NCBI GenBank assembly: GCA_020832545.1
Contig: JAFIEK010000033.1
Span: forward strand, 1 to 48,218
Direction of reading: 5' to 3'
Source: Pararhodobacter sp.
GTDB taxonomy: Bacteria; Pseudomonadota; Alphaproteobacteria; Rhodobacterales; Rhodobacteraceae
DNA: 48,218 bases
Shown: piece after piece, positions 21,281 to 30,915 of the stretch
Position numbering within the stretch: the stretch's first letter is position 1
Layout of the letters: each line of letters starts with the position of its first letter
The notes under the pieces: model-generated
The model's database searches: none
What the model saw: the letters and a program-made list of their open reading frames with translations, nothing else
Told to the model about the DNA's origin: nothing
Program-made: the position numbers and the translations under genes

Positions 21281-23641
21281 TTAATCCTGGGCCTTCAGCG
21301 CCATCGCCAGATCCACCTTGTCCAGCCGTCGCCGCACCAGAAGCACCGAGGCCAGCGACGCCAGAAACACCGCCAGAGCCGCCAGCGCATAAGTGCGCTT
21401 GGTGATGATGAAGGGGATCTGGATCATGTCGGTAGACATCGCCCCCACCAGCCCCACCGCCAACCAGTAGCCCAGCACCCAGCCAAGGGGGATAGCCAGG
21501 AGCGTTAACAGCATCATCTCACCCACCAGTACAAACGCCACCTCGCCCCGTGTGAAGCCCAGAACGCGCAGGCTGGCCAGCTCGTAGCTGCGTTCGGCCA
21601 GCTGGATGCGCGCGGCATTATAAACCACGCCGATGGCGATCAGCACGCCGATCAACGTATAGATCGCCACCATGGTCAACAGGTTCTCGCTGAGCGTGGC
21701 ATCGAACTGGCGGCGCACATCGGCCCAGTCTGACAACCCCGCCACAGCGGGGGTCACCTTGATCTGCGCATTGAGCGCCGCCATCGCATCGGCTTCGACC
21801 ATCAGGTGAATCTGATTGACCTGCGGCGCCACGCGCATCGCACTGAACAGGGCGGGCGCAAGGATATGGGCCTCTTGCCCCATGCCTTGATGGATCACGG
21901 CGGCGACGGGCAGTTCCAGCACCTCACGCGGGGGGGCCAGCATCTCGATCCGCAGCATCTCGCCCGCTCTGATCTGCAACGCGCGTGCCAGCATATCCGG
22001 CAGAACCACACCCTCGGCAGGCAGCGCAACAACGGTACCCGCATCATCGATCAGCCGCGTCAGCTCGTTGCCCTGAAAATGCGCCGACAGCGCAGTCAGC
22101 CGGTCGTGGTGGCCATTCACCAGCCGGACAGGCATGGCGTAGCCGCCTTCCGCCGCACGCACCCCCGGCAGGGTCAGCGCATCCAGCACCGCCGATTGCG
22201 GCGCGGGCCGGGCCAGCGCCAGCGTGACGTGCTGGCGGTTGGCCTGCTCGAACACGTTCTCGATGATCAGCTCAACCGCGTCGAACATGAAATACGACAT
22301 CACCAGCACACCGACCGAGGCCGACACCCCGAACAGCGTGATCGCCGCACGCCCCGGCCAACGCAGGATCGAGCGGAAGATCATCATCGTGGTCTGGTGC
22401 AGCCGCATCGCCCCCAGCACCCGGTCTACCGCGCCCCGGCTGAAGCTCGGCGGCGCGGGGGGCGACATGGCCTCGGCGGGTGGCAACCGGACCGAGGCCC
22501 AGACCGCGCGCAAACCGCCCGCCATCACTGTAGCCATCCCCAGAACTGCCGACAGCACCAGCACCCACCAACTGGGGTCACGCAAGATGAAGGGGAACTT
22601 GAAGAAATCGCCGTAGAGCGAAATCATCGCATCGCCAATCCACCAGCCAAAGCCCCAGCCCAGCAGAACGCCGATCACCCCGATCAGCATCGCCAGCTTC
22701 AGGTAATGCCATGCAATCTCGATGGTGCCGTAGCCCACAGCCTTCAGCAGACCGATCTGCGCGCGCTCTTTCGCGATCAACCGGCCCAGCACCATGTTCA
22801 CAAGAAAGGCCGCCACCAGCAGAAAGATCGGCGGCATATAGGTGGCCATGACGCCCAGTTGCTGCAACTCTCCATCGAGGAAAGCGTGCGAGACCTGCCG
22901 GTCACGGCCATGCGCGCCGGTGCCGCCGTAAGGGTCCAGTATGGTATCCAGCTGGTCGATCACGGCGCGCGCATCGGCGCCGCGTGTCAGGCGCAGACTG
23001 ATGTCATTGATCGCGCCGCCCATGTCCTGCGCGGCGGCTGCGGCGGCTTCGTTCATCCAGATCAAGCCATGGCGGCTGTTGTCCGGCATGATGCCACCGG
23101 GCGCGGTGGTATAGATGAATTCGGGCGACAGCACCCAGCCTGTCACCTCCAGGTCGCGCAACTGTCCGTTCAGCACGCCCCTGAACCGGCTGCCGGGCAC
23201 AAGCGCATTTTCTTCGCCAAACGCTTCGTTGATCGCAACCTCGTCGGCACGGTCAGGGTGCGGCATGCGCCCCCGCCGCAGAAGCGGGACGTTCAGCCCG
23301 GCCCCATCCGGTGGCACTGACAGGATCTGCGCGGTTGCGGGCGCGTCCAGCCCGTCGATATCCAGCACCGCCGACAGGGTGATCCGCCCCTCGGCCTGCG
23401 CCACGCCATCAATGCGCGCGACCTCTTCGACAATCGACGCCGGTGCGCGGGTCATGTTTGCAAAGACTTCGGCGAAGCGGTGGCGCTCATAATAGGCGGC
23501 TTGCGTGCCCTCAAGCGTGCGCTGGGTGCTTTGCGCGCCCACCAGCACCATGATGCCGCAGCCCAGCACCAGCGCAATGGCGAGCGTCTGCGCCCAGATC
23601 CGGCGCAGGTCGCGCAACAGCTTGGCGTCCAGCGCCCTCAC
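21281..23641 (-). CDS. FtsX-domain ABC transporter permease
   Basis: A 786-residue inner-membrane protein with an N-terminal helix ([21 protein letters not shown]), a large periplasmic part, a block of three helices (about residues 270-380), a helix near 435, a second periplasmic region, and a final three-helix FtsX block (about 660-770). This two-FtsX-domain layout is seen in MacB/DevC/Lol-like type VII ABC systems, which push molecules out of the membrane or periplasm rather than across it. It begins with GTG at 23641, overlapping the ATPase stop in GTGA, so the two are translationally coupled. The substrate is unknown. Confidence 0.88.
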   Translation of the reverse strand: MRALDAKLLRDLRRIWAQTLAIALVLGCGIMVLVGAQSTQRTLEGTQAAYYERHRFAEVFANMTRAPASIVEEVARIDGVAQAEGRITLSAVLDIDGLDAPATAQILSVPPDGAGLNVPLLRRGRMPHPDRADEVAINEAFGEENALVPGSRFRGVLNGQLRDLEVTGWVLSPEFIYTTAPGGIMPDNSRHGLIWMNEAAAAAAQDMGGAINDISLRLTRGADARAVIDQLDTILDPYGGTGAHGRDRQVSHAFLDGELQQLGVMATYMPPIFLLVAAFLVNMVLGRLIAKERAQIGLLKAVGYGTIEIAWHYLKLAMLIGVIGVLLGWGFGWWIGDAMISLYGDFFKFPFILRDPSWWVLVLSAVLGMATVMAGGLRAVWASVRLPPAEAMSPPAPPSFSRGAVDRVLGAMRLHQTTMMIFRSILRWPGRAAITLFGVSASVGVLVMSYFMFDAVELIIENVFEQANRQHVTLALARPAPQSAVLDALTLPGVRAAEGGYAMPVRLVNGHHDRLTALSAHFQGNELTRLIDDAGTVVALPAEGVVLPDMLARALQIRAGEMLRIEMLAPPREVLELPVAAVIHQGMGQEAHILAPALFSAMRVAPQVNQIHLMVEADAMAALNAQIKVTPAVAGLSDWADVRRQFDATLSENLLTMVAIYTLIGVLIAIGVVYNAARIQLAERSYELASLRVLGFTRGEVAFVLVGEMMLLTLLAIPLGWVLGYWLAVGLVGAMSTDMIQIPFIITKRTYALAALAVFLASLASVLLVRRRLDKVDLAMALKAQD

Positions 23642-24360
23642 CAGCTGACCTCCGAGGGCAGCACACGCGCGGCATTCACCTCGTCGCGCGTGATGCGGCC
23701 ATCGGCCAGCACCACCACGCGGTGCGCGATTTTCTGAATGCCAGCGTTGTGGGTGATCAACACGGTCGCGGTGCCCAGATCGCGGTTGACCTCATAAAGC
23801 GCCTCCAGCACCTGAACGCCGGTCTTGCTGTCCAGCGCCCCCGTGGGCTCATCGCACAACAAAACTTCAGGGCGTTTGGCGATGGCGCGGGCGATGGCCA
23901 CGCGCTGCTGCTCACCGCCCGACAGTTCTGAGGGGAAATGGTCCATCCGGGGTTTCAGGCCCACCCGTTCCAGCGCCTCTTCTGGGGACATGGGGTTTTT
24001 GGCAATCTCGGTCACCAGCGCCACGTTTTCACGCGCGGTCAGGCTGGGCACCAGATTGTAGAACTGAAACACAAACCCAACATGGTCCCGCCGGAATGCC
24101 GTCAGCCGGGCATCCGATACCCGCGTCAGTTCCTGATCGCGGAAAAAGACCTTGCCGTCAGTCGGTTGATCCAGCCCGCCCAGAATGTTCAGAAGCGTGG
24201 ACTTGCCAGACCCCGAGGCCCCCAGCAGAACCACCATCTCATGCTCATAAAGCGCCAGATCGACCCCGCGGAGCGCCCGCACCTCGACTGCGCCGGTCCG
24301 GTAAACCCGCGTCACACCTTCGGTGCGAAACACCACTTGTTTGTCGCTCTGCTGCTGCAT
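23638..24360 (-). CDS. MacB/LolD-type ABC transporter ATPase
   Basis: A 240-residue nucleotide-binding subunit: Walker [10 protein letters not shown] (about residues 47-55), Q-loop [13 protein letters not shown], signature [14 protein letters not shown], Walker [13 protein letters not shown] and switch His in LITHNAG. The [11 protein letters not shown] and [10 protein letters not shown] wording is typical of MacB, LolD, FtsE and DevA ATPases. It leads the operon ATPase, FtsX permease, HlyD adaptor, an order resembling cyanobacterial DevBCA-type and other tripartite exporters. Divergent from the ftsH paralogue over 118 bp. Confidence 0.93.
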   Translation of the reverse strand: MQQQSDKQVVFRTEGVTRVYRTGAVEVRALRGVDLALYEHEMVVLLGASGSGKSTLLNILGGLDQPTDGKVFFRDQELTRVSDARLTAFRRDHVGFVFQFYNLVPSLTARENVALVTEIAKNPMSPEEALERVGLKPRMDHFPSELSGGEQQRVAIARAIAKRPEVLLCDEPTGALDSKTGVQVLEALYEVNRDLGTATVLITHNAGIQKIAHRVVVLADGRITRDEVNAARVLPSEVSW

Positions 24361-24478
24361 CGTCCAGCCTTTAATCCCGCATTCGCCATCTGCCTTTGAT
24401 TTCGATCATATTGCAACTTCCGCGCGCAATCCCATACTGGCACATGCCGCACTCCGCGGCAGGGGGCTACAAGGCGTG

Positions 24479-26308
24479 ATGGAAAAGCAGCAACAGTTCC
24501 ACCTTTGGTATTTCGTCGCTGCATTTCTGGCGCTGATGGCGTTTCAAAGCTGGTTTTCAACCGCCTCGGTGACTGAGCGCATCCCCTATTCCACTTTCCT
24601 GGAGCATCTGGAGGCAGACCGGATCTCCACCGTCACCGTGCGCTCGGAGCAGATTCAAGGCCGCTACACTGCGGCAATAGACGGGCACACGCATTTCATT
24701 ACCAATATCGTGCCCGATGACCTGACCACCCGGCTGGAACGTTCGACCGCCGAGTTTGACGGCACGGTAGAAAACACAGCGCTGGGGGCGATCCTGTCGT
24801 GGGTGGTGCCGATCCTGTTGATCTTCGCGTTGTGGATGTTTGTGTTCCGCAAGGTGGTGGAAAAGCAAAGCTTCGGCGGGATGATGAATGTCGGGAAGTC
24901 CAAGGCCAAGGTCTATGTCGAGAAAGACACCGGCGTCACCTTTGACGATGTCGCGGGTGTGGACGAGGCCAAATCAGAACTGAAGGAAATCGTCGATTTC
25001 CTGAAAGAACCCGCAAAATTCGGCCGCCTTGGCGCGCGTATCCCCAAGGGCATTCTGCTCACCGGCCCGCCGGGCACCGGCAAGACGCTGTTCGCGCGTG
25101 CGGTTGCGGGCGAGGCCGGGGTGCCGTTCTTCTCGATCTCGGGCTCGGAATTCGTGGAAATGTTTGTGGGTGTGGGCGCCGCGCGGGTGCGCGATCTGTT
25201 CGATCAGGCCCGCAAGGCCGCGCCCTGCATCATCTTCATTGATGAGCTGGACGCGCTGGGCAAACGGCGCTCGATCGGCGGTTTTGGCGGCGGGCATGAT
25301 GAGAAGGAACAGACACTCAACCAGTTACTGGCTGAACTAGATGGCTTTGACCCGCGCGAAGGCATCGTGTTGCTGGCCGCCACCAACCGCCCTGAAATCC
25401 TTGATCCGGCCTTGATGCGCGCGGGCCGGTTTGACCGGCAGGTGGTGGTAGACCGGCCCGACAAGACCGGCCGCGCCGCCATCCTGCGGGTGCATCTGCG
25501 CAAGGTTCAGGTTGATCCTGATCTGGATGTCGAGGCCGTTGCGGGGCTGACACCGGGGTTCACCGGGGCGGAACTGGCCAATCTGGTGAACGAGGCCGCA
25601 ATTCACGCCACCCGCCGGATGGCTGAGCGCGTAGGGATGGAAGACATCACCTCGGCGTTGGAACGGGTGGTGGCAGGGATGGAACGCAAGGGCCGCCTGC
25701 TCAACCCGCGCGAGCGTGAGACCGTCGCATGGCATGAGATGGGCCACGCACTGGCCGCCGCCACGCTGCCGGGGGCCGACCCGGTGCATAAGGTGTCGAT
25801 CATCCCGCGCACCATCGGCGCGCTGGGCTACACCATGACGCGCCCCACCGAGGACCGCTTCCTGATCACCCGGTCAGAGCTGGAAAACCGCATGGTGATG
25901 CTGCTGGCTGGCCGCGCGGCGGAGCAGATAGCCATGGGTGAGGTATCTACTGGGGCTGCGGATGATCTGGTACGCGCCACAGATATCGCGCGCCAGCTTG
26001 TGACCCGCTTTGGCATGCATGACGTGCTGGGGCAGGCGGTTCTGGAACAGGATCGCGGCGGTTTTCTGGGCGAGGACCGGGTCAGCTTCAACCCGCGCGA
26101 CCATTCCGAGGCCACGGCGCGCGAGGTCGATCTTGCAGTGCGCGAGTTGCTGGATACTGCCTATGCCCGCGCGATCACGTTGCTGGAGGGGCGGCGCAGC
26201 GATCTGGAGGCCGGCACTGCCATGCTGATGGAGCGCGAGACCATCACACCGGATGACTTCCCACCCTTGCGCCAGCCAGCCACCAAACCGGAACCCGAGG
26301 TTGCCTGA
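24479..26308 (+). CDS. FtsH-type ATP-dependent zinc metalloprotease (paralogue)
   Basis: A 609-residue membrane AAA+ protease. It has two membrane helices (about residues 9-25 and 104-123), Walker A GPPGTGKT (196-203), Walker [11 protein letters not shown] (251-260), the SRH region [20 protein letters not shown], the zinc site HEMGH (419-423; HEAGH in most FtsH) and the third-ligand region [16 protein letters not shown]. It degrades membrane and some cytoplasmic proteins. Wording of the [13 protein letters not shown] segment and the neighbourhood differ from the housekeeping copy usually found beside tilS, so I take this as a second FtsH. ATG at 24479; about 52 extra in-frame codons upstream are not FtsH-like. 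Confidence 0.92.
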   Translation: MEKQQQFHLWYFVAAFLALMAFQSWFSTASVTERIPYSTFLEHLEADRISTVTVRSEQIQGRYTAAIDGHTHFITNIVPDDLTTRLERSTAEFDGTVENTALGAILSWVVPILLIFALWMFVFRKVVEKQSFGGMMNVGKSKAKVYVEKDTGVTFDDVAGVDEAKSELKEIVDFLKEPAKFGRLGARIPKGILLTGPPGTGKTLFARAVAGEAGVPFFSISGSEFVEMFVGVGAARVRDLFDQARKAAPCIIFIDELDALGKRRSIGGFGGGHDEKEQTLNQLLAELDGFDPREGIVLLAATNRPEILDPALMRAGRFDRQVVVDRPDKTGRAAILRVHLRKVQVDPDLDVEAVAGLTPGFTGAELANLVNEAAIHATRRMAERVGMEDITSALERVVAGMERKGRLLNPRERETVAWHEMGHALAAATLPGADPVHKVSIIPRTIGALGYTMTRPTEDRFLITRSELENRMVMLLAGRAAEQIAMGEVSTGAADDLVRATDIARQLVTRFGMHDVLGQAVLEQDRGGFLGEDRVSFNPRDHSEATAREVDLAVRELLDTAYARAITLLEGRRSDLEAGTAMLMERETITPDDFPPLRQPATKPEPEVA

Positions 26309-26381
26309 CACCGTGCAGACGCGCGACAGATCAAACCCGCTCAGCCGGTCGCGCTGAAAAGCCGGCACCATGTGGCCCCGC

Positions 26382-27386
26382 TCATCGCCTGACGGCCACC
26401 ACGCTGCGGTCGCGGGCCGAGGCGATGATCGCCTCATAGGCTGCAGCACCGTGGATCATCTGATCCGGCGTGATCGGATAGGGGGCACGCCCGGCCACGG
26501 CATCTGCAAAGGCCTCCAGTTCGGCGGCGGGCGTGTCAAAGCCGGGGCGCAAGATGCGCTCGGGCGTGGGCGCGGGTTCGCCGGGCGCAGGCGGCACCGC
26601 GTGGAAAGTGAACTCGTCCAGCCCCATCGTGCGGATCTCGGCGATGCCCTTGCTGCCATAGACACACATCCGATAGCTCGACGCGGTGGAAATCAACGCC
26701 GACAGATAACCCGTTGCGCCATTGTCAAAGCGCAGCAGAATACCGGTGGTATCTGCCACGCCCGAGGTGGCAGCGCGATGGGTGGTCTGGCAGATTACAT
26801 CGGCCACCGTGCCGTTGAGGTCAATCATACCATCCAGCATGTGAATGCCCACCGGGGCCATGCCGCCCACGGGCGATTGCGCCGGATCAGCGCGCCAATG
26901 CTCAGGCGGCATGAACAGCCCGCTTGGCCCGGTCATCGTGGCCTCGATATGCTGGATGATCCCCAGCCGCCCGTCGCGTATGCGGGCGCGCAGCTCAGCC
27001 ATGTTGGGATGAAAGCGCCGGTTATGGCCAAGCGCCACCGTAACCCCGGCCTTGTCGATCGCAGCGATGGCCCGGCGGGCACTGGCAGCATCCAGCGTGA
27101 AGGGTTTTTCGACAAACACATGCTTGCCCGCCCGCGCGGCGGCGATCATCTGCGCCTCGTGGTCCAGATGCGGCGTGGCCAGCACCACGGCCTGCACCGC
27201 AGGGTCGGCCAGCACCTGTTCATAGCTGTCATGCAGCCGGAACCCGGCCTGCGCCGCGTAGTCTTCGGCCCGTTCGCGCCGGCGGGTGGAACCGGCGACA
27301 AAGCGGATCTTGTCGCTCTTGCCCTGCACCGCGTTGACAAGCGTCTGGCCCCAGGCCCCGATCCCCACAATGGCTGCATTCAGCAT
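26382..27386 (-). CDS. Gfo/Idh/MocA-family oxidoreductase
   Basis: A 334-residue NAD(P)-dependent dehydrogenase with an N-terminal Rossmann fold (AAIVGIGAWGQTLV), the conserved EKPFTLDA segment with the family Lys, and a C-terminal alpha/beta domain that binds substrate. Members oxidise or reduce sugars, inositols and related compounds; the specific substrate cannot be read here. It starts 11 bp after the stop of the carboxymuconolactone decarboxylase-like gene on the same strand, so the two probably form an operon. Confidence 0.9.
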   Translation of the reverse strand: MLNAAIVGIGAWGQTLVNAVQGKSDKIRFVAGSTRRRERAEDYAAQAGFRLHDSYEQVLADPAVQAVVLATPHLDHEAQMIAAARAGKHVFVEKPFTLDAASARRAIAAIDKAGVTVALGHNRRFHPNMAELRARIRDGRLGIIQHIEATMTGPSGLFMPPEHWRADPAQSPVGGMAPVGIHMLDGMIDLNGTVADVICQTTHRAATSGVADTTGILLRFDNGATGYLSALISTASSYRMCVYGSKGIAEIRTMGLDEFTFHAVPPAPGEPAPTPERILRPGFDTPAAELEAFADAVAGRAPYPITPDQMIHGAAAYEAIIASARDRSVVAVRR

Positions 27387-27397
27387 CTGCCTGCTCC

Positions 27398-27967
27398 TCA
27401 GTCCTGGCCCGCGAACGGGTCCGCCGCACCGTCTGGCAATGGCACCGCGAAGGCATTGATCGTCATCGAAATCAAGGTGTAGTACCCCAGTATGCCGACC
27501 AGTTCCACTGTTCCAGGCACGCCCAGGCAGGCCACCGCGCGGGCATAAGTGGCGTCATCAACATGGCGCTGGCTGTGCAGCATCTGGCTGAAAGCGTGTA
27601 CGGCAGCCTCGTCTTCGCGCTCAAAAACCGGAGGCTGGCCGGTACGGATCGCCGCGATGACGGCGTCGGAAACCCCGGCTTGCGCGGCGATCGGCGCATG
27701 AACCGCCCATTCAAACCCTGAGCGCCAGAACGCCCCGGTGGTGAGGATCGCCAGTTCGGACAAGCGCGGCGGCAGGCTGGTGCCATACCGGCAAAACGCA
27801 CCCAGCGCCTGCGCCGTATCGGCCAGACCGGGGCTTTGCAGCCAGACCCGCAGGGGCCCTTCCACCACACCGCGCGGGCCGGACAAAATGGCATCATGGA
27901 TACGCCGCTGCTCAGGCGATAGGGCGGTTTCGTTCAGCCGGACGGGGCGCAGGGGAGTGTCTTGCAT
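27398..27967 (-). CDS. Carboxymuconolactone decarboxylase-like (AhpD-fold) protein
   Basis: A 189-residue all-helical protein of the CMD/AhpD fold. The core LSELAILTTGAFWRSGFEWAVHAPIAAQAGV carries the family's conserved Glu and His, but the CXXC pair used by AhpD-type peroxidase partners is absent, so a redox role of that sort is unlikely. True 4-carboxymuconolactone decarboxylase (PcaC) is shorter, and no protocatechuate genes are near. ATG at 27965-27967; an upstream in-frame extension is rich in Cys and unlike the family. First gene of a two-gene unit with a Gfo/Idh oxidoreductase; pathway unknown. Confidence 0.82.
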   Translation of the reverse strand: MQDTPLRPVRLNETALSPEQRRIHDAILSGPRGVVEGPLRVWLQSPGLADTAQALGAFCRYGTSLPPRLSELAILTTGAFWRSGFEWAVHAPIAAQAGVSDAVIAAIRTGQPPVFEREDEAAVHAFSQMLHSQRHVDDATYARAVACLGVPGTVELVGILGYYTLISMTINAFAVPLPDGAADPFAGQD

Positions 27968-28186
27968 AGGGCGGAACCTTTGGAACGAGGGGCGCAATGC
28001 ATTGCCAGTATCTGTATCGTTTGCAGCGCAGCACGCAGGGCAGGCGCTGTGCCATTCGTAGCCGTTGCCCGAAACGAGGTCCATACAGCTTTGCCTGCCC
28101 CCAGGCGGGCCATCAGAACAGCGAATCCGGGCAGCAGCACACAGTCAGAGGGTTGCGCCGCCCCCGCCTCCGTTGCAGATAAGGCC

Positions 28187-28831
28187 ATGGCACGCCAACT
28201 CGATTACCTGACCATCCGTGAGATCTTTCGCCGTTTCCACGCGGCAGAGGCTGAGCCGCAGGGCGAGCTGGATCATGTCAACGCCTTTACCCTGCTGGTG
28301 GCGGTGGCCCTGTCGGCGCAGGCGACCGATGTCGGTGTGAACCGCGCCACCCGCGCCCTGTTTCCCATCGCCGATACCCCGGAAAAGATGCTCGCCTTGG
28401 GCGAAGAAGGGCTGACCGAGCATATCCGCACCATCGGCCTTTATCGCAACAAGGCAAAGAACGTCATCAAGCTGAGCCGGATACTGGTAGAACAGTTCGG
28501 TGGCGAAGTGCCCTCCAGCCGTGCGGCGCTGCAAACGCTGCCGGGTGTGGGACGCAAGACAGCGAATGTGGTGCTCAACATGTGGTGGCGCATACCGGCG
28601 CAGGCCGTCGATACCCATATCTTCCGCATCGGCAACCGCACCGGCATCTGCCCGGGCCGCGATGTCGAGACTGTCGAGCGCGCCATCGAAGACCATGTCC
28701 CTGCCGAGTACCAGCAGCACGCCCATCACTGGCTGATCCTGCATGGCCGCTATATCTGCAAGGCGCGCAAACCCGCCTGCGGGGTCTGCCTGATCCGCGA
28801 TCTCTGCCCTTATGAGGAAAAGACCCTATGA
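28187..28831 (+). CDS. nth: Endonuclease III
   Basis: DNA glycosylase/AP lyase that removes oxidised pyrimidines in base excision repair. The 214-residue protein has the helix-hairpin-helix LPGVGRKTANVV with catalytic Lys124, the catalytic Asp142 in VDTHIFRIGNR, and the [4Fe-4S] loop Cys191-X6-Cys198-X2-Cys201-X5-Cys207. ATG at 28187 with AAGG upstream; an upstream open extension is not Nth-like. Its stop overlaps the start of the PfkB kinase gene (ATGA). Confidence 0.96.
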   Translation: MARQLDYLTIREIFRRFHAAEAEPQGELDHVNAFTLLVAVALSAQATDVGVNRATRALFPIADTPEKMLALGEEGLTEHIRTIGLYRNKAKNVIKLSRILVEQFGGEVPSSRAALQTLPGVGRKTANVVLNMWWRIPAQAVDTHIFRIGNRTGICPGRDVETVERAIEDHVPAEYQQHAHHWLILHGRYICKARKPACGVCLIRDLCPYEEKTL

Positions 28832-29817
28832 AGACGTATCAGGTTGCCGGAATCGGCAATGCCGTTGTCGATGTCATCACCACGGTTGATGACCATTTTC
28901 TGGACCATCTGGGCATCCGCAAGGGCATCATGCAGCTTATCGAGCGCGAACGCGGCGAGACGCTTTATGGCGCGATGGACACGCGGCAGCAGGCCTCTGG
29001 CGGGTCGGTGGCCAATACACTGGCCGGGATCGGCGCGCTGGGGTTGCGCACGGCATTTGTAGGCCGGGTGAGCGATGATGCGCTGGGGCGGTTTTACGCG
29101 AATGATACTGAGAAAGCGGGCACTGCTTTCATCAACCCGCCGGTCGCGGGCGGTGAGCTGCCCACCTCGCGCTCAATGATCTTTGTCACGCCGGATGGCG
29201 AGCGCTCGATGAACACCTATCTGGGCATCTCTGCCGAGGTGGGGCCTGATGACGTGAATGAAGCCGTAATGGCCGATACCGAACTGCTGTTCCTTGAGGG
29301 CTATCTGTTCGACAAGGACAAGGGCAAGGAAGCCTTTCTGAAAGCCGCGCGCGCCTGCCGGGGGGCCGGAGGCCGGGTGGGGATCGCGCTCAGTGATCCG
29401 TTCTGTGTAGACCGTCACCGCGCCGATTTCCGCCAATTGGTGGCGAACGAAATGGATTTCGTGATCGGCAATCAGCAGGAATGGGTCTCGCTTTATCAGG
29501 CGAATGATCTTCAGGATGCGCTGGATCAGGCCGCCCGCGACTGCCCGATCGTGGTCTGCACCCGGTCCGGCGACTCGGTGGTGCTGCTCCATTCCGGTCA
29601 CCGGGTGGAAGCCCCTGTGACGATGATCACGCCGGTCGATGCCACAGGCGCGGGCGATCAGTTCGCAGCGGGGTTCCTTTTCGGGCTGGTGCAGGGGCAT
29701 TCGCTGGAAACCGCTGGCCGGATGGGCTGTATCGCAGCCGCCGAGGTGATCAGCCATCTGGGCGCACGCCCGCAAAGCAGCGTTCTGGCGCGGTTTCGCG
29801 CCGAAAAGCTGGTCTGA
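28828..29817 (+). CDS. PfkB-family carbohydrate/nucleoside kinase
   Basis: A 329-residue kinase of the ribokinase/PfkB family. The N-terminal GIGNAVVDVITTV and GGSVANTLAGIGALG motifs bind substrate, and DATGAGDQFAAGF (from residue 271) holds the anion hole and catalytic Asp277. The wording resembles the adenosine-kinase-like sugar kinases common in Alphaproteobacteria, but substrate is unproven. Its ATG overlaps the nth stop by 4 nt (ATGA), implying coupled translation, although a functional tie between DNA repair and this kinase is not evident. Confidence 0.9.
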   Translation: MKTYQVAGIGNAVVDVITTVDDHFLDHLGIRKGIMQLIERERGETLYGAMDTRQQASGGSVANTLAGIGALGLRTAFVGRVSDDALGRFYANDTEKAGTAFINPPVAGGELPTSRSMIFVTPDGERSMNTYLGISAEVGPDDVNEAVMADTELLFLEGYLFDKDKGKEAFLKAARACRGAGGRVGIALSDPFCVDRHRADFRQLVANEMDFVIGNQQEWVSLYQANDLQDALDQAARDCPIVVCTRSGDSVVLLHSGHRVEAPVTMITPVDATGAGDQFAAGFLFGLVQGHSLETAGRMGCIAAAEVISHLGARPQSSVLARFRAEKLV

Positions 29818-29901
29818 CCCTGACGCTCACTTGCAGCTGCGAGGGGTGTTGCCCATATTCAAAGCCAGTATTTCCGGCAGATGTTGCGAACGGAGCGTGC
29901 A

Positions 29902-30804
29902 ATGAACGGTTATGTAAAGACCGCGATGCTGATGGCGGCGATGACCGCGCTCTTTCTGGGGGCGGGGTATGCCATCGGCGGGTCTGGCGGCGCGTTGATC
30001 GCGCTGGTGATCGCGGCGGTCATGAATGCCATGGCGTGGTGGAACTCGGACAAGGCAGTGCTCAAGATGCACAATGCCCGGCCCGTCGATGCCACCACTG
30101 CACCCGAGCTTCAGGAAATGGTGATCCAGCTGGCCCGCGCCGCCGATATGCCCGCGCCGAGGGTCTATATCATCGACCAGGACCAGCCCAACGCCTTTGC
30201 CACGGGCCGCAACCCCGACAATGCGGCAGTGGCGGCGACCACCGGGCTGCTCGCACGCCTTTCCAACGAAGAGGTGGCGGCGGTCATGGCGCATGAACTG
30301 GCGCATATCAAAAACTATGACACTCTGGTCATGACCATCACCGCCACATTTGCCGGTGCCATCTCAATGCTGGCGAATTTCGCACTTCTGTTCGGGCGCG
30401 GGCGCAACCAGTCCAACCCCATCGCGCTGATCGCCATGATGATCCTGGCGCCCTTGGCAGCGGCGGTGGTGCAGATGGCGATCTCGCGCTCACGCGAGTA
30501 TGAGGCGGACAAACTGGGCGCGGAAATCTGCGGCAACCCGATGTGGCTGGCCTCCGCGCTTCAGAAAATTCAGGGCTTTGCCGCGCGCATCGACAATGAC
30601 AGCGCCGAGCGCAACCCAGCCACGGCGCATATGTTCATCATCAACCCGCTGCATGTGTTCAAGCGCGACAAGCTGTTTTCCACCCATCCATCGACTGAAA
30701 ACCGTATCGCGGCGCTGGAAAAGCTGGCGGGCGAGATGGGCAGCTCCGGGCGCGGCACCAGCATTCCCCGCGCCGGGGCCAGCCGCACGGGGCCGTGGAG
30801 CTAG
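29902..30804 (+). CDS. htpX: HtpX-type membrane zinc metalloprotease
   Basis: A 300-residue M48-family inner-membrane protease that works with FtsH in membrane-protein quality control. Two N-terminal hydrophobic segments (about residues 5-25 and 30-48), the zinc site HELAH in [11 protein letters not shown], a further pair of helices (about 140-200) and the third ligand Glu in [11 protein letters not shown] are visible. GGAG precedes the ATG at 29902; an in-frame ATG at 29881 is less likely. The TAG stop is supplied by the first bases of the repeat at 30801. An ftsH paralogue lies 4 kb upstream. Confidence 0.95.
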   Translation: MNGYVKTAMLMAAMTALFLGAGYAIGGSGGALIALVIAAVMNAMAWWNSDKAVLKMHNARPVDATTAPELQEMVIQLARAADMPAPRVYIIDQDQPNAFATGRNPDNAAVAATTGLLARLSNEEVAAVMAHELAHIKNYDTLVMTITATFAGAISMLANFALLFGRGRNQSNPIALIAMMILAPLAAAVVQMAISRSREYEADKLGAEICGNPMWLASALQKIQGFAARIDNDSAERNPATAHMFIINPLHVFKRDKLFSTHPSTENRIAALEKLAGEMGSSGRGTSIPRAGASRTGPWS

Positions 30805-30906
30805 AGCATGTCGCTCGAAAATGGGTTCCGGTTTCGAGCTGTTCGACATGCGAAAACAATAGCCTAGAGCAGATCGCGGGAATGCGAATGAACGCGATCT
30901 GCTCTA
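30801..30906 (+). repeat. Dispersed palindromic repeat with two hairpins
   Basis: Begins CTAGAGCATGTCG at the htpX stop. Hairpin 1: GCATGTCG-CTCGAAA (30806-30820) pairs with TTTCGAG (30832-30838) and CGACATGC (30844-30851), with a 5-nt bulge and a loop containing GGGTTCCGG. Hairpin 2: TAGAGCAGATCGCG (30865-30878) pairs perfectly over 14 bp with 30893-30906. The plan (AGAGCAtg...GGGttCCGGttt...catGC, then AGAGC) resembles dispersed repeats I know from alphaproteobacterial genomes. Hairpin 2 could also end htpX or rutB-like transcripts. Confidence 0.72.
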
Positions 30907-30915
30907 AGGGACGGT

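Noticed and set aside
21806-23320. A 504-codon open frame antisense to the FtsX permease, and similar ones at 36619-38037, 10848-12188 and 7620-8792.
   Set aside because: All are rich in His, Gln, Arg and Pro, have no motif, and lie opposite genes with strong family signatures. They are shadows of GC-skewed codon use.
27968-28186. Possible extra small genes in the gap upstream of nth.
   Set aside because: Open frames here are Cys/Arg-rich without ribosome-binding sites and overlap both flanking genes' upstream regions.
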